Part shown: piece by piece, positions 1 through 7,705 of the stretch
How positions within the stretch are numbered: position 1 is the stretch's first letter
Layout: each line of letters begins with the position of its first letter
DNA from: DATGLE01 sp035294325
Lineage (GTDB): Bacteria; Chloroflexota; Ktedonobacteria; Ktedonobacterales; Ktedonobacteraceae
DNA length: 19,884 nt
Direction: 5' to 3'
NCBI GenBank assembly: GCA_035294325.1
Contig: DATGLE010000031.1
Span: forward strand, 1-19,884
Made by a program: the position numbers and the translations under genes
Notes under the pieces: model-generated
What the model was told of the DNA's origin: nothing
Seen by the model: only the letters and a program-made list of their open reading frames with translations
The model's database searches: none

Positions 1-106
1 ATTCAGGCGCGTCCGCATACATACCCTCCATTCAGGCGCGTCCGCATACATACCCTCCATTCAGGCGCGTCCGCATACATACCCTCCATTCAGGCGCGTC
101 CGCATA
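1..106. repeat. 29-bp tandem repeat, three full copies plus 19 bp
   Basis: Three identical 29-bp units start at positions 1, 30 and 59, and a fourth, 19-bp partial unit runs from 88 to 106. The array may extend left of the window. The partial unit is the last codons and the stop of the E1 beta gene, so the array looks like a duplication of that gene's 3' end. On the minus strand each unit contains GGAGGGTATGTATG, a Shine-Dalgarno-like sequence followed by ATG triplets. The start of a downstream gene may therefore have been duplicated too. There are no spacers, so it is not a CRISPR array. Confidence 0.95.
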
Positions 107-1115
107 ATGTCTTCACCATCGCCACGACGGAATCGGGAGTAGGAACGGTCAGATCTTCCAGCACGGGCGAGAACGGGATGGGCACATCCATCGCTCCCAT
201 GCGCTTTACCGGGGCGTCCAGAAAGTAGAACGCACCATCGGCGATGACCGAGGCAATTTCAGCCGTGACGCCGTAGCTCTCGTAACCCTCGTCGATCACC
301 AGTGCGCGGCTCGTCTTGCGCGCCGATTCGATCAGTGTGCGCTTATCGAGGGGAGATGTGGTGCGGGGATCAATGACCTCGGCGCTTATTTCCAGCTTCG
401 CGAGTTGCTCCGCCGCCGCGAGGGCGACCTGCACCATGCTGCTCGTCGCCACGATGGTAATATCGCTTCCCGCTCGTTTGACATCGGCAACGCCGAAGGG
501 GATAGTATAGTCGGTATCGGGCACCGGCCCTTTGAGCTGGTACATCATTTTATCTTCAAAGAAGACGATGGGGTTATCATCGCGGATAGCCGTCTTGAGC
601 AGACCTTTGGCATCGTAGGGTGTCGAGGGCAGCGCGACCTTCAAGCCGGGGATATGGCTCACCCAGGCGTGGAGGCTCTGGCTGTGCTGCGCTGCGGAGC
701 GGCGTGTCGCGCCCAGCGTTGTGCGCACGACGAGCGGAACTTTGAGCTTGCCGCCCGACATGTAGTGGATCTTCGCTGCCTGATTCACGATCTGGTCCAG
801 CGCCAGCCCGATGAAATCGCCGAACATGATATCGACCACTGGCCGCATACCGGTCATTGCCAGGCCCACGCCGATACCGGTAAAGCCCGCTTCGGAGATC
901 GGCGTATCGACCACGCGATCCGGCCCGAACTCATCGACCAGCCCGGAGAGCACCTTGAACGGAGTGCCGGCCTCGGCTACATCCTCGCCCATGATGAGCA
1001 CACGCGAGTCGCGGCGCATCTCTTCGGCCAGCGCCTCACGAATTGCCTGGCTCATGGAGATTTCCCGCGTCTCCTGGCGCGCCTGCTGCTCTGATACCGC
1101 ACTAGGCGTAGACAT
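90..1115 (-). CDS. 2-oxoacid dehydrogenase E1 component, beta subunit (pyruvate/acetoin type)
   Basis: This is the beta subunit of the heterotetrameric, thiamine-diphosphate-dependent E1 that decarboxylates a 2-oxoacid and passes the acyl group to lipoyl-E2 in the cytoplasm. The 341-residue length is normal. It shows the family pattern throughout: ISMSQAIREAL near the N-terminus, then LIMGEDV, then TPISEAGFTGIGVGLA with the cofactor-contacting Glu, and a C-terminal transketolase domain with VIDEGYESYG. I chose ATG 1115 because GGTGAGGTGG lies just upstream; an in-frame start further upstream at 1187 would overlap the alpha gene much more. The start overlaps the end of the alpha gene by 14 bp, which implies translational coupling. 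The sequence resembles AcoB/PdhB more than the branched-chain enzyme, but the substrate cannot be fixed from sequence. The last codons lie in a 29-bp tandem repeat. Confidence 0.93.
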   Translation of the reverse strand: MSTPSAVSEQQARQETREISMSQAIREALAEEMRRDSRVLIMGEDVAEAGTPFKVLSGLVDEFGPDRVVDTPISEAGFTGIGVGLAMTGMRPVVDIMFGDFIGLALDQIVNQAAKIHYMSGGKLKVPLVVRTTLGATRRSAAQHSQSLHAWVSHIPGLKVALPSTPYDAKGLLKTAIRDDNPIVFFEDKMMYQLKGPVPDTDYTIPFGVADVKRAGSDITIVATSSMVQVALAAAEQLAKLEISAEVIDPRTTSPLDKRTLIESARKTSRALVIDEGYESYGVTAEIASVIADGAFYFLDAPVKRMGAMDVPIPFSPVLEDLTVPTPDSVVAMVKTLCGRA

Positions 1116-2133
1116 CTTGCACCACCTCACCTGGCTCCGGGTAGGGCGCGTCGAGCGCGAAACGGACTCCCGCCTCGACCTCTGCATGCACGCGCCGTTC
1201 CAGGCGTTCCAGCGCAGTCGTATCGGCCAGCCCCTGCTGGATCAGCCAGTTGGCGAGCAGCTTGAGCGGATCACGCTGCGCTTTCCACAACTCCTCTTCC
1301 TCTTTGGGGCGATAGTACGAGCGCTGAATGTCACCTACATGGTGCCCATAGAAGCGATAGGTATTGCAGAGCAGGTAGGCTGGCCCTTCGCCGCTCCGCG
1401 CGCGCTCCACCAGTCGCCGTGCCGCCGCATAGACCGCGCGCACGTCCTGCCCATCGACCTCCTCGGCGTGAATGCCGAAGGCTCTGGGCCGGGCCAGCAT
1501 ATCGCCCGCCGTCGTCTCGGCATTATGCGTGTATTCGTTGTAGAGGTTGTTTTCACAGACGTAGAGCACCGGGAGCTTCCACAACGAGGCCATGTTCATC
1601 GCCTCGTAGAGCAGTCCCTGTCCGAGCGCGCCATCGCCAAAGAAACAGACTGCAACCTGGCCGGAGCCGCGCCGCTTGCTCGACATGGCGGCGCCGGTTG
1701 CGATGCCTGCGCTGCCTCCGACAATGGCGTTGGCCCCCAGGTTGCCCGTATCCTGGTCCGCGATATGCATGGAACCGCCCTTGCCACGACAGTAGCCGGC
1801 CTTTTTGCCCAGCAGTTCGGCAAACATGCGATCAACGGAGGCACCTTTCGCCAGGCAGTGCCCGTGACCGCGATGCGTGCTGGTGATGTAGTCGTCGCGG
1901 CGCAGGGCCGCGCAAACTCCCACAGCAACCGCCTCCTCACCGCTGTAGAGATGGGCCAGGCCGGGCATTCTGGCGCTGGTATACAACTCGTTCACCTGTT
2001 CTTCAAAAATACGGATCTTGAGCATCTGCTCATACATCCGCAGCCACAGTTCCCGCTCGTCCACCTGCGCTAACTCCTGCTCTGGGGGACGCAGCGCTGC
2101 CTGTGGACGGCTTGCTTGCTCCGGGTGCAACAT
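1102..2133 (-). CDS. 2-oxoacid dehydrogenase E1 component, alpha subunit (pyruvate/acetoin type)
   Basis: This is the thiamine-diphosphate-binding alpha subunit of E1 and partner of the beta subunit encoded immediately downstream. It has 343 residues. The THRGHGH signature is at residues 86-92 and GKGGSMHIAD at 117-126. The cofactor motif GDG (166-168) is followed about 28 residues later by ENN (194-196), which together bind Mg and the diphosphate. A TYRFYGHHVGD loop, typical of the family, follows near residue 265. The start at 2133 is supported by GGAGAA seven bases upstream. Residue 176 is Tyr in GLLYEAMN, where I recall His in most relatives. The overall pattern fits AcoA/PdhA. No E2 or E3 gene is inside the window; they may lie to the left. 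Confidence 0.93.
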   Translation of the reverse strand: MLHPEQASRPQAALRPPEQELAQVDERELWLRMYEQMLKIRIFEEQVNELYTSARMPGLAHLYSGEEAVAVGVCAALRRDDYITSTHRGHGHCLAKGASVDRMFAELLGKKAGYCRGKGGSMHIADQDTGNLGANAIVGGSAGIATGAAMSSKRRGSGQVAVCFFGDGALGQGLLYEAMNMASLWKLPVLYVCENNLYNEYTHNAETTAGDMLARPRAFGIHAEEVDGQDVRAVYAAARRLVERARSGEGPAYLLCNTYRFYGHHVGDIQRSYYRPKEEEELWKAQRDPLKLLANWLIQQGLADTTALERLERRVHAEVEAGVRFALDAPYPEPGEVVQDVYA

Positions 2134-2163
2134 TTAGCGTTTCTCCATTTTCCAGACTGCTCA

Positions 2164-2267
2164 GCGCCGCAGGCGCTGCGCGAGCGTTGGTGCAGGTGGT
2201 GTGCGGGCCGAACGCAAGCCGGGCCCGCACACCACCTGCACCAACGGATAGGCCGCCGGAGGCGGCG
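2164..2267 (-). repeat. Palindromic element A between gntR and the E1 alpha gene
   Basis: A perfect 25-bp inverted repeat (2185-2209 and 2222-2246) has a 12-nt loop. It is flanked by GCGCCGCAGGCGC (2164-2176) on one side and GCCGCCggaGGCGGC (2252-2266) on the other. Read on the minus strand it has the same box order as the other elements, so it points the same way as the genes around it. It fills most of the 157-bp gap between the regulator and the E1 alpha gene. Confidence 0.85.
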
Positions 2268-2290
2268 AAGACCTGAATAGATACTATTTC

Positions 2291-2989
2291 TCAAGAGCGA
2301 TTGGCAGCCTCTACATCCTGGCGCACCTGGCCCAGATGCGATTGCATGGCGATGCGGGCCGCCTCGGCATCATGCCGCCTGATCGCCGCGAGAATTGACT
2401 TGTGATGCTGTTGCGCACGCGCGGTGGCGCCGCTCACTTTGGAGATATGCTTGCGCTGCTCGCTGAGCAGATCCATGATCGAGTCAACGATGGTAAGGAT
2501 CAGATCATTTTGCGTCGCTTTTGCCAGAATGCGATGAAATTCGTTATCGGCCTCAATGTAGGCATCTGGATCGCTCATATGGGCATCCATCGCCTCGACC
2601 ATCGTTTGCATTGCGGTGATATGCTCTTCTGCTGCCCGTACAGCCGCGAGGGCCGCGATCCCAGGCTCAAGCAGTTCACGCAGTTCAACGAGATTGGCGT
2701 AACCGTCTTCCTGCCCGACTCTCACCATCAGGCCGAGTGTCTGCTGCATTGCCCGCGAAGTAGCGTCAATGACGATGGTCCCGCGCCCGGGTCGCATATC
2801 GACCAGTCCACGCTGCGCCAGCGTCTTCATAGCCTCACGCACCGCCGTCCGGCTGGCATGAAACTGCTCACTTAATTCACGTTCACTTGGAAGGCGATCT
2901 CCGTTGCGCAACTCTCCACGTAATATACGTTTCTCGATTTGCTCGGCGATTTGTTCAAAGATCTTATTGGGCTGGACTGGTGAGTACAC
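2291..2989 (-). CDS. GntR-family transcriptional regulator, FadR subfamily (FCD domain)
   Basis: This is a DNA-binding repressor or activator that responds to a small organic acid. The N-terminal winged helix-turn-helix spans roughly residues 10-75, with LPSERELSEQF and SRTAVREAMKTLAQRGLV typical of GntR proteins. The C-terminal all-helical FCD domain keeps the likely metal ligands D148, H152, H195 or H196, and H218. The 232-residue length is normal. The start is GTG at 2989 with GGAG six bases upstream. It is the first gene of the minus-strand group that includes E1 alpha and beta, 157 bp further on, which suggests that it controls the dehydrogenase, as PdhR-like members do. A palindrome overlaps its own predicted promoter, so autoregulation is likely. 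The effector is unknown. Confidence 0.92.
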   Translation of the reverse strand: MYSPVQPNKIFEQIAEQIEKRILRGELRNGDRLPSERELSEQFHASRTAVREAMKTLAQRGLVDMRPGRGTIVIDATSRAMQQTLGLMVRVGQEDGYANLVELRELLEPGIAALAAVRAAEEHITAMQTMVEAMDAHMSDPDAYIEADNEFHRILAKATQNDLILTIVDSIMDLLSEQRKHISKVSGATARAQQHHKSILAAIRRHDAEAARIAMQSHLGQVRQDVEAANRS

Positions 2990-3053
2990 GCTTTGCTCCG
3001 GTGAAAGAAATTATGGTTGATTTTTTTAGGTTGGGATCTTGGTGTGTTCATCG

Positions 3054-3080
3054 TACCAATGATTATGGTATAATCATACC
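3054..3080. promoter_or_regulatory. Palindromic operator candidate with overlapping rightward extended -10
   Basis: TGATTAT-GGT-ATAATCA (3060-3076) is a perfect inverted repeat. Two further symmetric pairs overlap it: TACCA-N7-TGGTA (3054-3070) and GGTAT-N4-ATACC (3067-3080). FadR-subfamily operators are commonly TGGT/ACCA-type palindromes. On the plus strand TGGTATAAT (3066-3074) is a perfect extended -10, with only a weak -35 upstream, and could drive the dehydrogenase and livK genes to the right. One bound repressor could block both directions. Confidence 0.5.
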
Positions 3081-3101
3081 TATTCTCTTCCCTTTTTTCA
3101 A
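3073..3101 (-). promoter_or_regulatory. Predicted promoter of gntR
   Basis: On the minus strand there is TTGAAA (3101-3096), a 17-bp spacer and TATGAT (3078-3073). The transcript would start near 3066, inside the palindrome at 3060-3076. Both hexamers match the vegetative consensus well. Confidence 0.6.
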
Positions 3102-3168
3102 GGTTTTCTGATACAATCCGGTCCTGGGCTTGAAGCTTACGATTTCATTATCTCAGTCACCAGGACAC

Positions 3169-3287
3169 TTTAGAGAATGTCTGATGCCAGGTGCTCTTGC
3201 CGTGCCTTCGCGCGGTTCTGCCGCGCCGCAGGCGCTCGGGTCAGGTGGCAGAACCGACCTGAGGCGGGCGCCGCAGGCGCGAGCAAG
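3169..3287 (+). repeat. Palindromic element B, degenerate copy
   Basis: The left end TTTAGAGAATGTCTGATG matches the terminal repeat of elements F and G. The stretch from 3200 to 3215 matches the internal left flank of F (CCGTGCCTTCGCGCGG, on F's minus strand). The central hairpin is short: a 10-bp stem, 3213-3222 with 3247-3256, enclosing GCGCCGCAGGCGC. The right box GCGCCGCAGGCGC-GAGCAAG ends at 3287. No right terminal repeat is visible. It lies in the 333-bp gap between gntR and the next plus-strand gene. Confidence 0.7.
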
Positions 3288-3322
3288 TAGTTACGAAGCA
3301 GAAGATGAATGGAGGTCTATTC

Positions 3323-4207
3323 ATGGCAAACCTGGGCTTTATTGGTTTGGGTGCGATGGGAGGACGCATCGCCAAACGGTTGCTTGACGCGGGGCATACG
3401 GTCACTGGCTATAATCGTACCAGGTCAAAGGCGCAGTGGCTCTTAGATGCTGGCATGCTCTGGGGCGAGACGCCCAGCGCTGTCGCCAGAGCGGCGGATA
3501 TCACGTTCACAATGGTGGCGAACACTACCGCGCTGCGCAGCGTGGTCGAGGGGCCTGATGGCGTGCTCGATGCGCTGGCGGCGGGAAAAGTTTTTATCGA
3601 CATGAGCACAGTCAGCCCTTCATTCAGCCGCGATCTGGCGGCAAAAGTCGCCGAGAAGGGCGCGCATATGCTCGATGTCCCGGTATCCGGCAGTACGATC
3701 ACCGTGGAGCAGGGCAACCTGTCGCTCATGGTCGGGGGCGACGAAGCCATTTTCGAGCAGGTCAAATCGATCTTGCTCGATATCGGTCCCAGGGTAAACT
3801 ACGTGGGCAAGAACGGCCAGGCCGCATTGATGAAGGTTGCCATCAATCTCAGCCTTCCGGTACAGTTCCTTGCGTTCAGCGAAGGACTGCTGCTGGCGGA
3901 AAAGAGCGGGATACCGCGCGAAACTGCCTATAAAGTATGGATGGATAGCGCCGTCGTGCCCCCCGCCATCAGGTATCGCGGACCTTTTGTACTTAAAAAA
4001 CCTGACGAACCCCTCTTCGATGTCAACATGATGCAGAAAGATCTGCTACTGGCGCTGGAGATTGGCAGAGAGGTAGATGTGCCGCTGCCAACCGTTGCGG
4101 TTGCCAACGAGTTTCTTACTGCCGCGCGTGCTATGGGGCTGGCGAAAGAAGATTTCGCCGTGCTGTTCGATGTCCTGGCACGGATGAGCGGAATAAGTAA
4201 CGAGTAG
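3323..4207 (+). CDS. 3-hydroxyisobutyrate dehydrogenase family (beta-hydroxyacid dehydrogenase)
   Basis: This cytoplasmic NAD(P)-dependent enzyme oxidises a beta-hydroxyacid or reduces the matching semialdehyde. Family members act on 3-hydroxyisobutyrate, tartronate semialdehyde, or glyoxylate and succinic semialdehyde. The Rossmann motif GFIGLGAMGG is at residues 5-14, the substrate-binding DVPVSGS at 118-124, the catalytic Lys at K171 with N175, and the conserved KDL at 239-241. The 294-residue length is typical. I chose ATG 3323 because GGAGG sits seven bases upstream; the in-frame ATG at 3305 has no ribosome site. It stands 56 bp before livK1 on the same strand and is probably cotranscribed. 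With the Liv transporter this could suggest valine breakdown, but the exact substrate is not determined. Confidence 0.88.
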   Translation: MANLGFIGLGAMGGRIAKRLLDAGHTVTGYNRTRSKAQWLLDAGMLWGETPSAVARAADITFTMVANTTALRSVVEGPDGVLDALAAGKVFIDMSTVSPSFSRDLAAKVAEKGAHMLDVPVSGSTITVEQGNLSLMVGGDEAIFEQVKSILLDIGPRVNYVGKNGQAALMKVAINLSLPVQFLAFSEGLLLAEKSGIPRETAYKVWMDSAVVPPAIRYRGPFVLKKPDEPLFDVNMMQKDLLLALEIGREVDVPLPTVAVANEFLTAARAMGLAKEDFAVLFDVLARMSGISNE

Positions 4208-4263
4208 GACCGGTTAAAGCATATTTTCACTATTTTAAAACTTCCCGGAAGAAGGAGCAGAAC

Positions 4264-5550
4264 ATGAGCAGACGTTACACCGCATGGTTCAAGCAATTTC
4301 TGTTTACCGCATGCACGGTAGGAGCGCTCCTTACAGTCCTGGCTGCATGTGGCGGGCAGGCGACGACAACCACATCGACAACAAGTCAGCCCAGGACTCC
4401 CATCAAGATCGGCATTTCCGTTCCGCTCTCGGGCGACTTTTCTGCCGATGGGAAGGCGACGCAGCAGGGCTATCAGCTCTGGGCTGATAACGTCAATAAG
4501 AGCGGCGGCCTGCTGGGACGCCAGGTCCAGCTTATTTTCGCCAACGATGGCAGCGACACAAACCAGGTAGTGACAGACTATCAGAAGTTCATCGCCACCG
4601 ATAAAGTGGACCTGGTTCTGGGACCTTACTCGACTCTGCTGACAAAACCAGCCTCGAAGGAAGCGGCGCGCTATGGGTACGCGATGCTCGAAGGCTCTGG
4701 AGGTGGTCCTTCGGTCTTCACCCAGGGACTCAACAACGTCTTCGATGTCTCGCCGCCGATTGCCAGCCAGATGAACGGCTTTGTCCAGTATATCCTGTCT
4801 CTGCCGGCCGACCAGCGCCCTGCCAGCGCGGCCTACGAGACCGAGGATGATCCGTTCACCCAGCCGATGATCGACCAGGCGAAGTCACAACTGGAGGCAG
4901 GCGGCGTTAAAACGGCCGATTACCATGTCTATCCAGCGGAAACGACCGACTTTACTCCGATTGCCCAGCGCATCATTAACTCCCGCGCCCAGCTTGTGGT
5001 GCTTGGATCGATGTTGCCCGATATCATTGCCGAGATCAAGGCGTTCAGGCAGCAGCATTTCAATCCAAAGGCCATCATTGCCTCTGCCGGTCCCGACCAG
5101 GGTGCATCATTCACTGGCCCGATTGGCGGCGCCAACGTGGCGGAAGGCATCTTCTATCCCAATGGCTGGGATCCATCGATCAACATTCCTGCAACCCCTA
5201 ATGTGCCAGGAGCCATCAGCAACGCGCAGTTCGTCCAGGACTTCATCGCGAAGTTTGGCGGTTCCGCCAGCGATATCAGCGCGGACAGCCCGGAAGCTTA
5301 TGCTGCCGGGCAGGTGCTTCAACAGGCGGTGCAAAAGGTGGGCAGCCTTGACAACTCAAAGATTATCGCCGAACTGCACTCTGGCGCTACATTCTACTCG
5401 ATCCAGGGCCTTGTGAAGTTCGACAGCACCGGCCAGAATACCGCCGGCCTTGTCTACGTCTTCCAGTGGCAGGGCGGTCAGGTAAAGACCGTCTATCCAC
5501 CGGCTCAGGCCGTGGCTCAACCCGAATATCCGAAGCCAGCCTGGCCTTAG
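4264..5550 (+). CDS. livK: Branched-chain-amino-acid-type ABC transporter substrate-binding lipoprotein (first copy)
   Basis: This is an extracytoplasmic binding protein of the Peripla_BP_6/LivK family that delivers ligand to the LivHM permease. A basic N-terminus and hydrophobic stretch end in the lipobox LAAC, with lipidated Cys29. A Thr/Ser-rich linker (about 33-43) precedes PIKIGISVPLSGDFSADGK, the usual first strand and ligand loop. The 428-residue length is normal. The start has AAGGAG six bases upstream. It is the first gene of a complete livKHMGF set; a GC hairpin and palindromic element C lie between it and livH. It is clearly paralogous to the other two binding proteins here, sharing GPYSTLLT, the YGYAMLEG pattern and a C-terminus ending PKPxW. 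The ligand may be an amino acid, an amide or an aromatic acid and cannot be named from sequence. Confidence 0.92.
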   Translation: MSRRYTAWFKQFLFTACTVGALLTVLAACGGQATTTTSTTSQPRTPIKIGISVPLSGDFSADGKATQQGYQLWADNVNKSGGLLGRQVQLIFANDGSDTNQVVTDYQKFIATDKVDLVLGPYSTLLTKPASKEAARYGYAMLEGSGGGPSVFTQGLNNVFDVSPPIASQMNGFVQYILSLPADQRPASAAYETEDDPFTQPMIDQAKSQLEAGGVKTADYHVYPAETTDFTPIAQRIINSRAQLVVLGSMLPDIIAEIKAFRQQHFNPKAIIASAGPDQGASFTGPIGGANVAEGIFYPNGWDPSINIPATPNVPGAISNAQFVQDFIAKFGGSASDISADSPEAYAAGQVLQQAVQKVGSLDNSKIIAELHSGATFYSIQGLVKFDSTGQNTAGLVYVFQWQGGQVKTVYPPAQAVAQPEYPKPAWP

Positions 5551-5555
5551 TATCA

Positions 5556-5583
5556 GGTCAGAGGCGCGCAAGCGCCTCTGACC
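5556..5583 (+). terminator. GC-rich hairpin with GCAA tetraloop just after livK1
   Basis: GGTCAGAGGCGC (5556-5567), loop GCAA, GCGCCTCTGACC (5572-5583) begins five bases after the livK stop. There is no T-run, so full termination is doubtful. It could stabilise the livK part of the message or partly attenuate transcription into livHMGF. Confidence 0.55.
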
Positions 5584-5606
5584 TTGTGGGGATGGTAGGG
5601 TAGCAA

Positions 5607-5740
5607 GTGTGTGGCACAGCCACACGCCTGCGCTCGCGCAGCGTAGCCACTTCAAGGATAGAAGGTGTGTTGTGAGAACAGGTATGAAGCGCCTGTTCTC
5701 ACAACACACTTAGAGTGAGCGCCGCAGGCGTGAGAACGTG
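5607..5740 (+). repeat. Palindromic element C between livK1 and livH1
   Basis: A perfect 18-bp stem (5665-5682 with 5692-5709) has a 9-nt loop. A small hairpin, GTGTGGC-aca-GCCACAC (5609-5625), lies on the left, and the right-hand box GCGCCGCAGGCG follows near 5719-5730. The element is oriented with the operon and fills most of the 227-bp gap between the binding-protein and permease genes. Confidence 0.8.
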
Positions 5741-5777
5741 ACAGTCTCGGCAAACAAACGGAGGGAGAGTATCTATT

Positions 5778-6662
5778 GTGGGACCTGTTATCGAAGGGAT
5801 CATCCTCGGTGTTCTGACTGGAGGAGTCTACGCCTTGATGTCCTCCGGGCTGACGCTGCTGTTCGGGGTGATGGATATCATCAACATCGGGCAGGGTATC
5901 CTGGTAATCCTGGGGGCTTATCTCAGTTATGTCCTGGAGCAGCACCTGCATATCGACCTGTTTCCTGGCCTGCTCATTACGATGCCTGTAATGTTTTTTC
6001 TCGGCTGGTTGATTTCGTTTGTGTTTCGCCCGATCAAACGAGATCGTATGATGCTCTCCGTCCTGGTAACATTCGGGATAGCCCTGATAATTGAGGGAGT
6101 GCTTAACCTCATTTTCACGGCGAACATTGTTAGTTTGCAAGCCTGGTATATCACTGCCTCGATACCGCTGCCCGGCTTTTCGCCGCCATTCTACTTGCCC
6201 TACATTTACGTCTTTGGCTTCGCCCTCGCTGTGGTGCTGCTGGCCGGCCTGTATATACTGGTCTATCGCACCGATTTTGGACGCAGCCTGCGCGCCTCGA
6301 TGCAAAATCGTACAGCCGCCGAACTCGTCGGGATCGATGTTGAGGGCATTTCGTCGATTACCTTTGGCATCGGCGTAGCCCTGGCTGCCGCCGGCGGCAT
6401 GGCCTTTGGCGCGACGAATGGCTTCGATGCCAACAGCGCCTATGATCTGATCTCCCGCCTGCTGGCGATTATCGTCTTTGGTGGAATGGGCAGCCTGTCG
6501 GGTGCGCTGATCGCCTCGGTGAGCATGTTGGTGATCGAAGATGTCGTGGCTCAGATCTGGGATCCGCACTGGGCCACACTGGTCTTTTTTGTTCTGCTGG
6601 TAATTATCCTGGTGCTTCGTCCTCAGGGTTTGCTTGGCAAAGTGGAGGGTAGAAAGCAATGA
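5778..6662 (+). CDS. livH: Branched-chain-amino-acid-type ABC transporter permease, LivH-like (first copy)
   Basis: This integral membrane permease subunit forms the transport channel with LivM. The N-terminal pattern GIILGVLTGGVYALMSSGLTLLFGVMDIINIGQG is the LivH hallmark, followed by several hydrophobic segments. The cytoplasmic loop LRASMQNRTAAELVGIDV carries the conserved contact with the ATPase. Near the C-terminus come FGGMGSLSGALIAS and LRPQGLLG. The 294-residue length is normal. The start is GTG 5778, with GGAGGGAG about ten bases upstream. Its stop overlaps the livM start in ATGA. It lies 227 bp after livK, a gap occupied by a hairpin and element C, so permease expression may be lower than binding-protein expression. 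Confidence 0.92.
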   Translation: MGPVIEGIILGVLTGGVYALMSSGLTLLFGVMDIINIGQGILVILGAYLSYVLEQHLHIDLFPGLLITMPVMFFLGWLISFVFRPIKRDRMMLSVLVTFGIALIIEGVLNLIFTANIVSLQAWYITASIPLPGFSPPFYLPYIYVFGFALAVVLLAGLYILVYRTDFGRSLRASMQNRTAAELVGIDVEGISSITFGIGVALAAAGGMAFGATNGFDANSAYDLISRLLAIIVFGGMGSLSGALIASVSMLVIEDVVAQIWDPHWATLVFFVLLVIILVLRPQGLLGKVEGRKQ

Positions 6663-7705
6663 GGATATTTAAAGTCGTCGCGCTTCTGGCGCTGCTGGCC
6701 TTTGCCATCGCTTTTCCGCTGCTCTTTCCCAACGGCGAGGTGACTTCCATCGCGTTCTTTACGCTGCTCTTCGCGGCAATGGTCACGGCCTGGAACGTGC
6801 TGGCGGGCTATGCTGGCTACCTTTCTCTGGGGCACATCGTTTTCTTTGGCATCGGCGCCTATGCCCTCGCGCTGATTTGTAAGCACTGGAATGTCCCGGC
6901 GGGCTATGGAATCTTCCTGCTTGTACCCGTATCTGGCCTGATCGCAGCGCTTATCGCCATTCCGACAGGCTGGGTGGCCCTGCGAGTGCGCCGGCATACC
7001 TTTATCGTCATCACCATCGCTCTATTCTTTATCGGGCAATTGCTTGCGGAAAACATGACAAGCGTCACCAACGGCACAACTGGACTGGACCTGCCTTTTC
7101 CTGGCAGTTGGGGTGGGCAATTTTTTAATATACCGTTCTATTATGCGATTCTGATCCTGCTGCTGATCGCAATAGCGGTCTCGTGGTGGGTGCGTCACTC
7201 TAAATATGGCCTCGGGCTGCTGGCTATTCGCGATGACGAGGATCGCGCGCTCGGCCTGGGCGTGAAAACTGAAATCTCCAAGCTTTCCGCCTTTGTGATC
7301 GCGGCGCTCATTATTGGCATGGCCGGTGCCATCTGGGCCTACTTCATCGGCGCGGTCTATCCAGCTTCCGCGTTTGATCCGACCTTTGATATCACGATGG
7401 CCTTGATGGGTTTTCTCGGCGGCATAGGCACCATTGCAGGCCCGATCCTGGGCGCGCTTCTGCTGGAGCCATTCCATCAATACCTGGCCGCGGACTACCC
7501 GGACCTGTACCTCGTGCTCTATGGCGCGCTACTCGTGCTGGTTCTGCTCCTGTTGCCACGCGGAATCCTGCCCACGCTGCAAGACTACTGGCGCAAGTAC
7601 CAGGCGCAGCGCCAGAGGATACGGATAGATAATGACGTGGTTATCTCTTCGCTGCCTGAACAGGATGAACCGGCGAAAATCAAGACCGAAGGAATCAACC
7701 TATGA
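6659..7705 (+). CDS. livM: Branched-chain-amino-acid-type ABC transporter permease, LivM-like (first copy)
   Basis: This is the second membrane permease subunit and pairs with LivH. Hydrophobic segments run through most of its 348 residues. Family landmarks are AGYAGYLSLGHIVFFGIGAY near residues 50-70, LLAIRDDEDRALGLGV (the ATPase-contact loop) near 190-205, and MGFLGGIGTIAGPILGALLLEP near 250-275. The C-terminus has a charged cytoplasmic tail of about 40 residues (QRQRIRIDNDVV and beyond) that is absent from the LivM2 paralogue, which has a different tail. The start is coupled to livH and the stop to livG, each by a 4-bp ATGA overlap. The three genes must be translated together. Confidence 0.92.
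   Translation: MRIFKVVALLALLAFAIAFPLLFPNGEVTSIAFFTLLFAAMVTAWNVLAGYAGYLSLGHIVFFGIGAYALALICKHWNVPAGYGIFLLVPVSGLIAALIAIPTGWVALRVRRHTFIVITIALFFIGQLLAENMTSVTNGTTGLDLPFPGSWGGQFFNIPFYYAILILLLIAIAVSWWVRHSKYGLGLLAIRDDEDRALGLGVKTEISKLSAFVIAALIIGMAGAIWAYFIGAVYPASAFDPTFDITMALMGFLGGIGTIAGPILGALLLEPFHQYLAADYPDLYLVLYGALLVLVLLLLPRGILPTLQDYWRKYQAQRQRIRIDNDVVISSLPEQDEPAKIKTEGINL

Noticed and set aside
1..106. Short direct repeats as a possible CRISPR array
   Set aside because: The 29-bp units are directly adjacent with no spacers, and no cas gene is near.
811..2073. Long open frame on the plus strand opposite E1 alpha and beta
   Set aside because: It is antisense to two clearly conserved genes, lacks recognisable domains and has no ribosome site. 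It is a by-product of GC-rich codon use.
3112..3117. TACAAT as an additional rightward -10
   Set aside because: There is no acceptable -35 at the right distance. The extended -10 at 3066-3074 is a better candidate.
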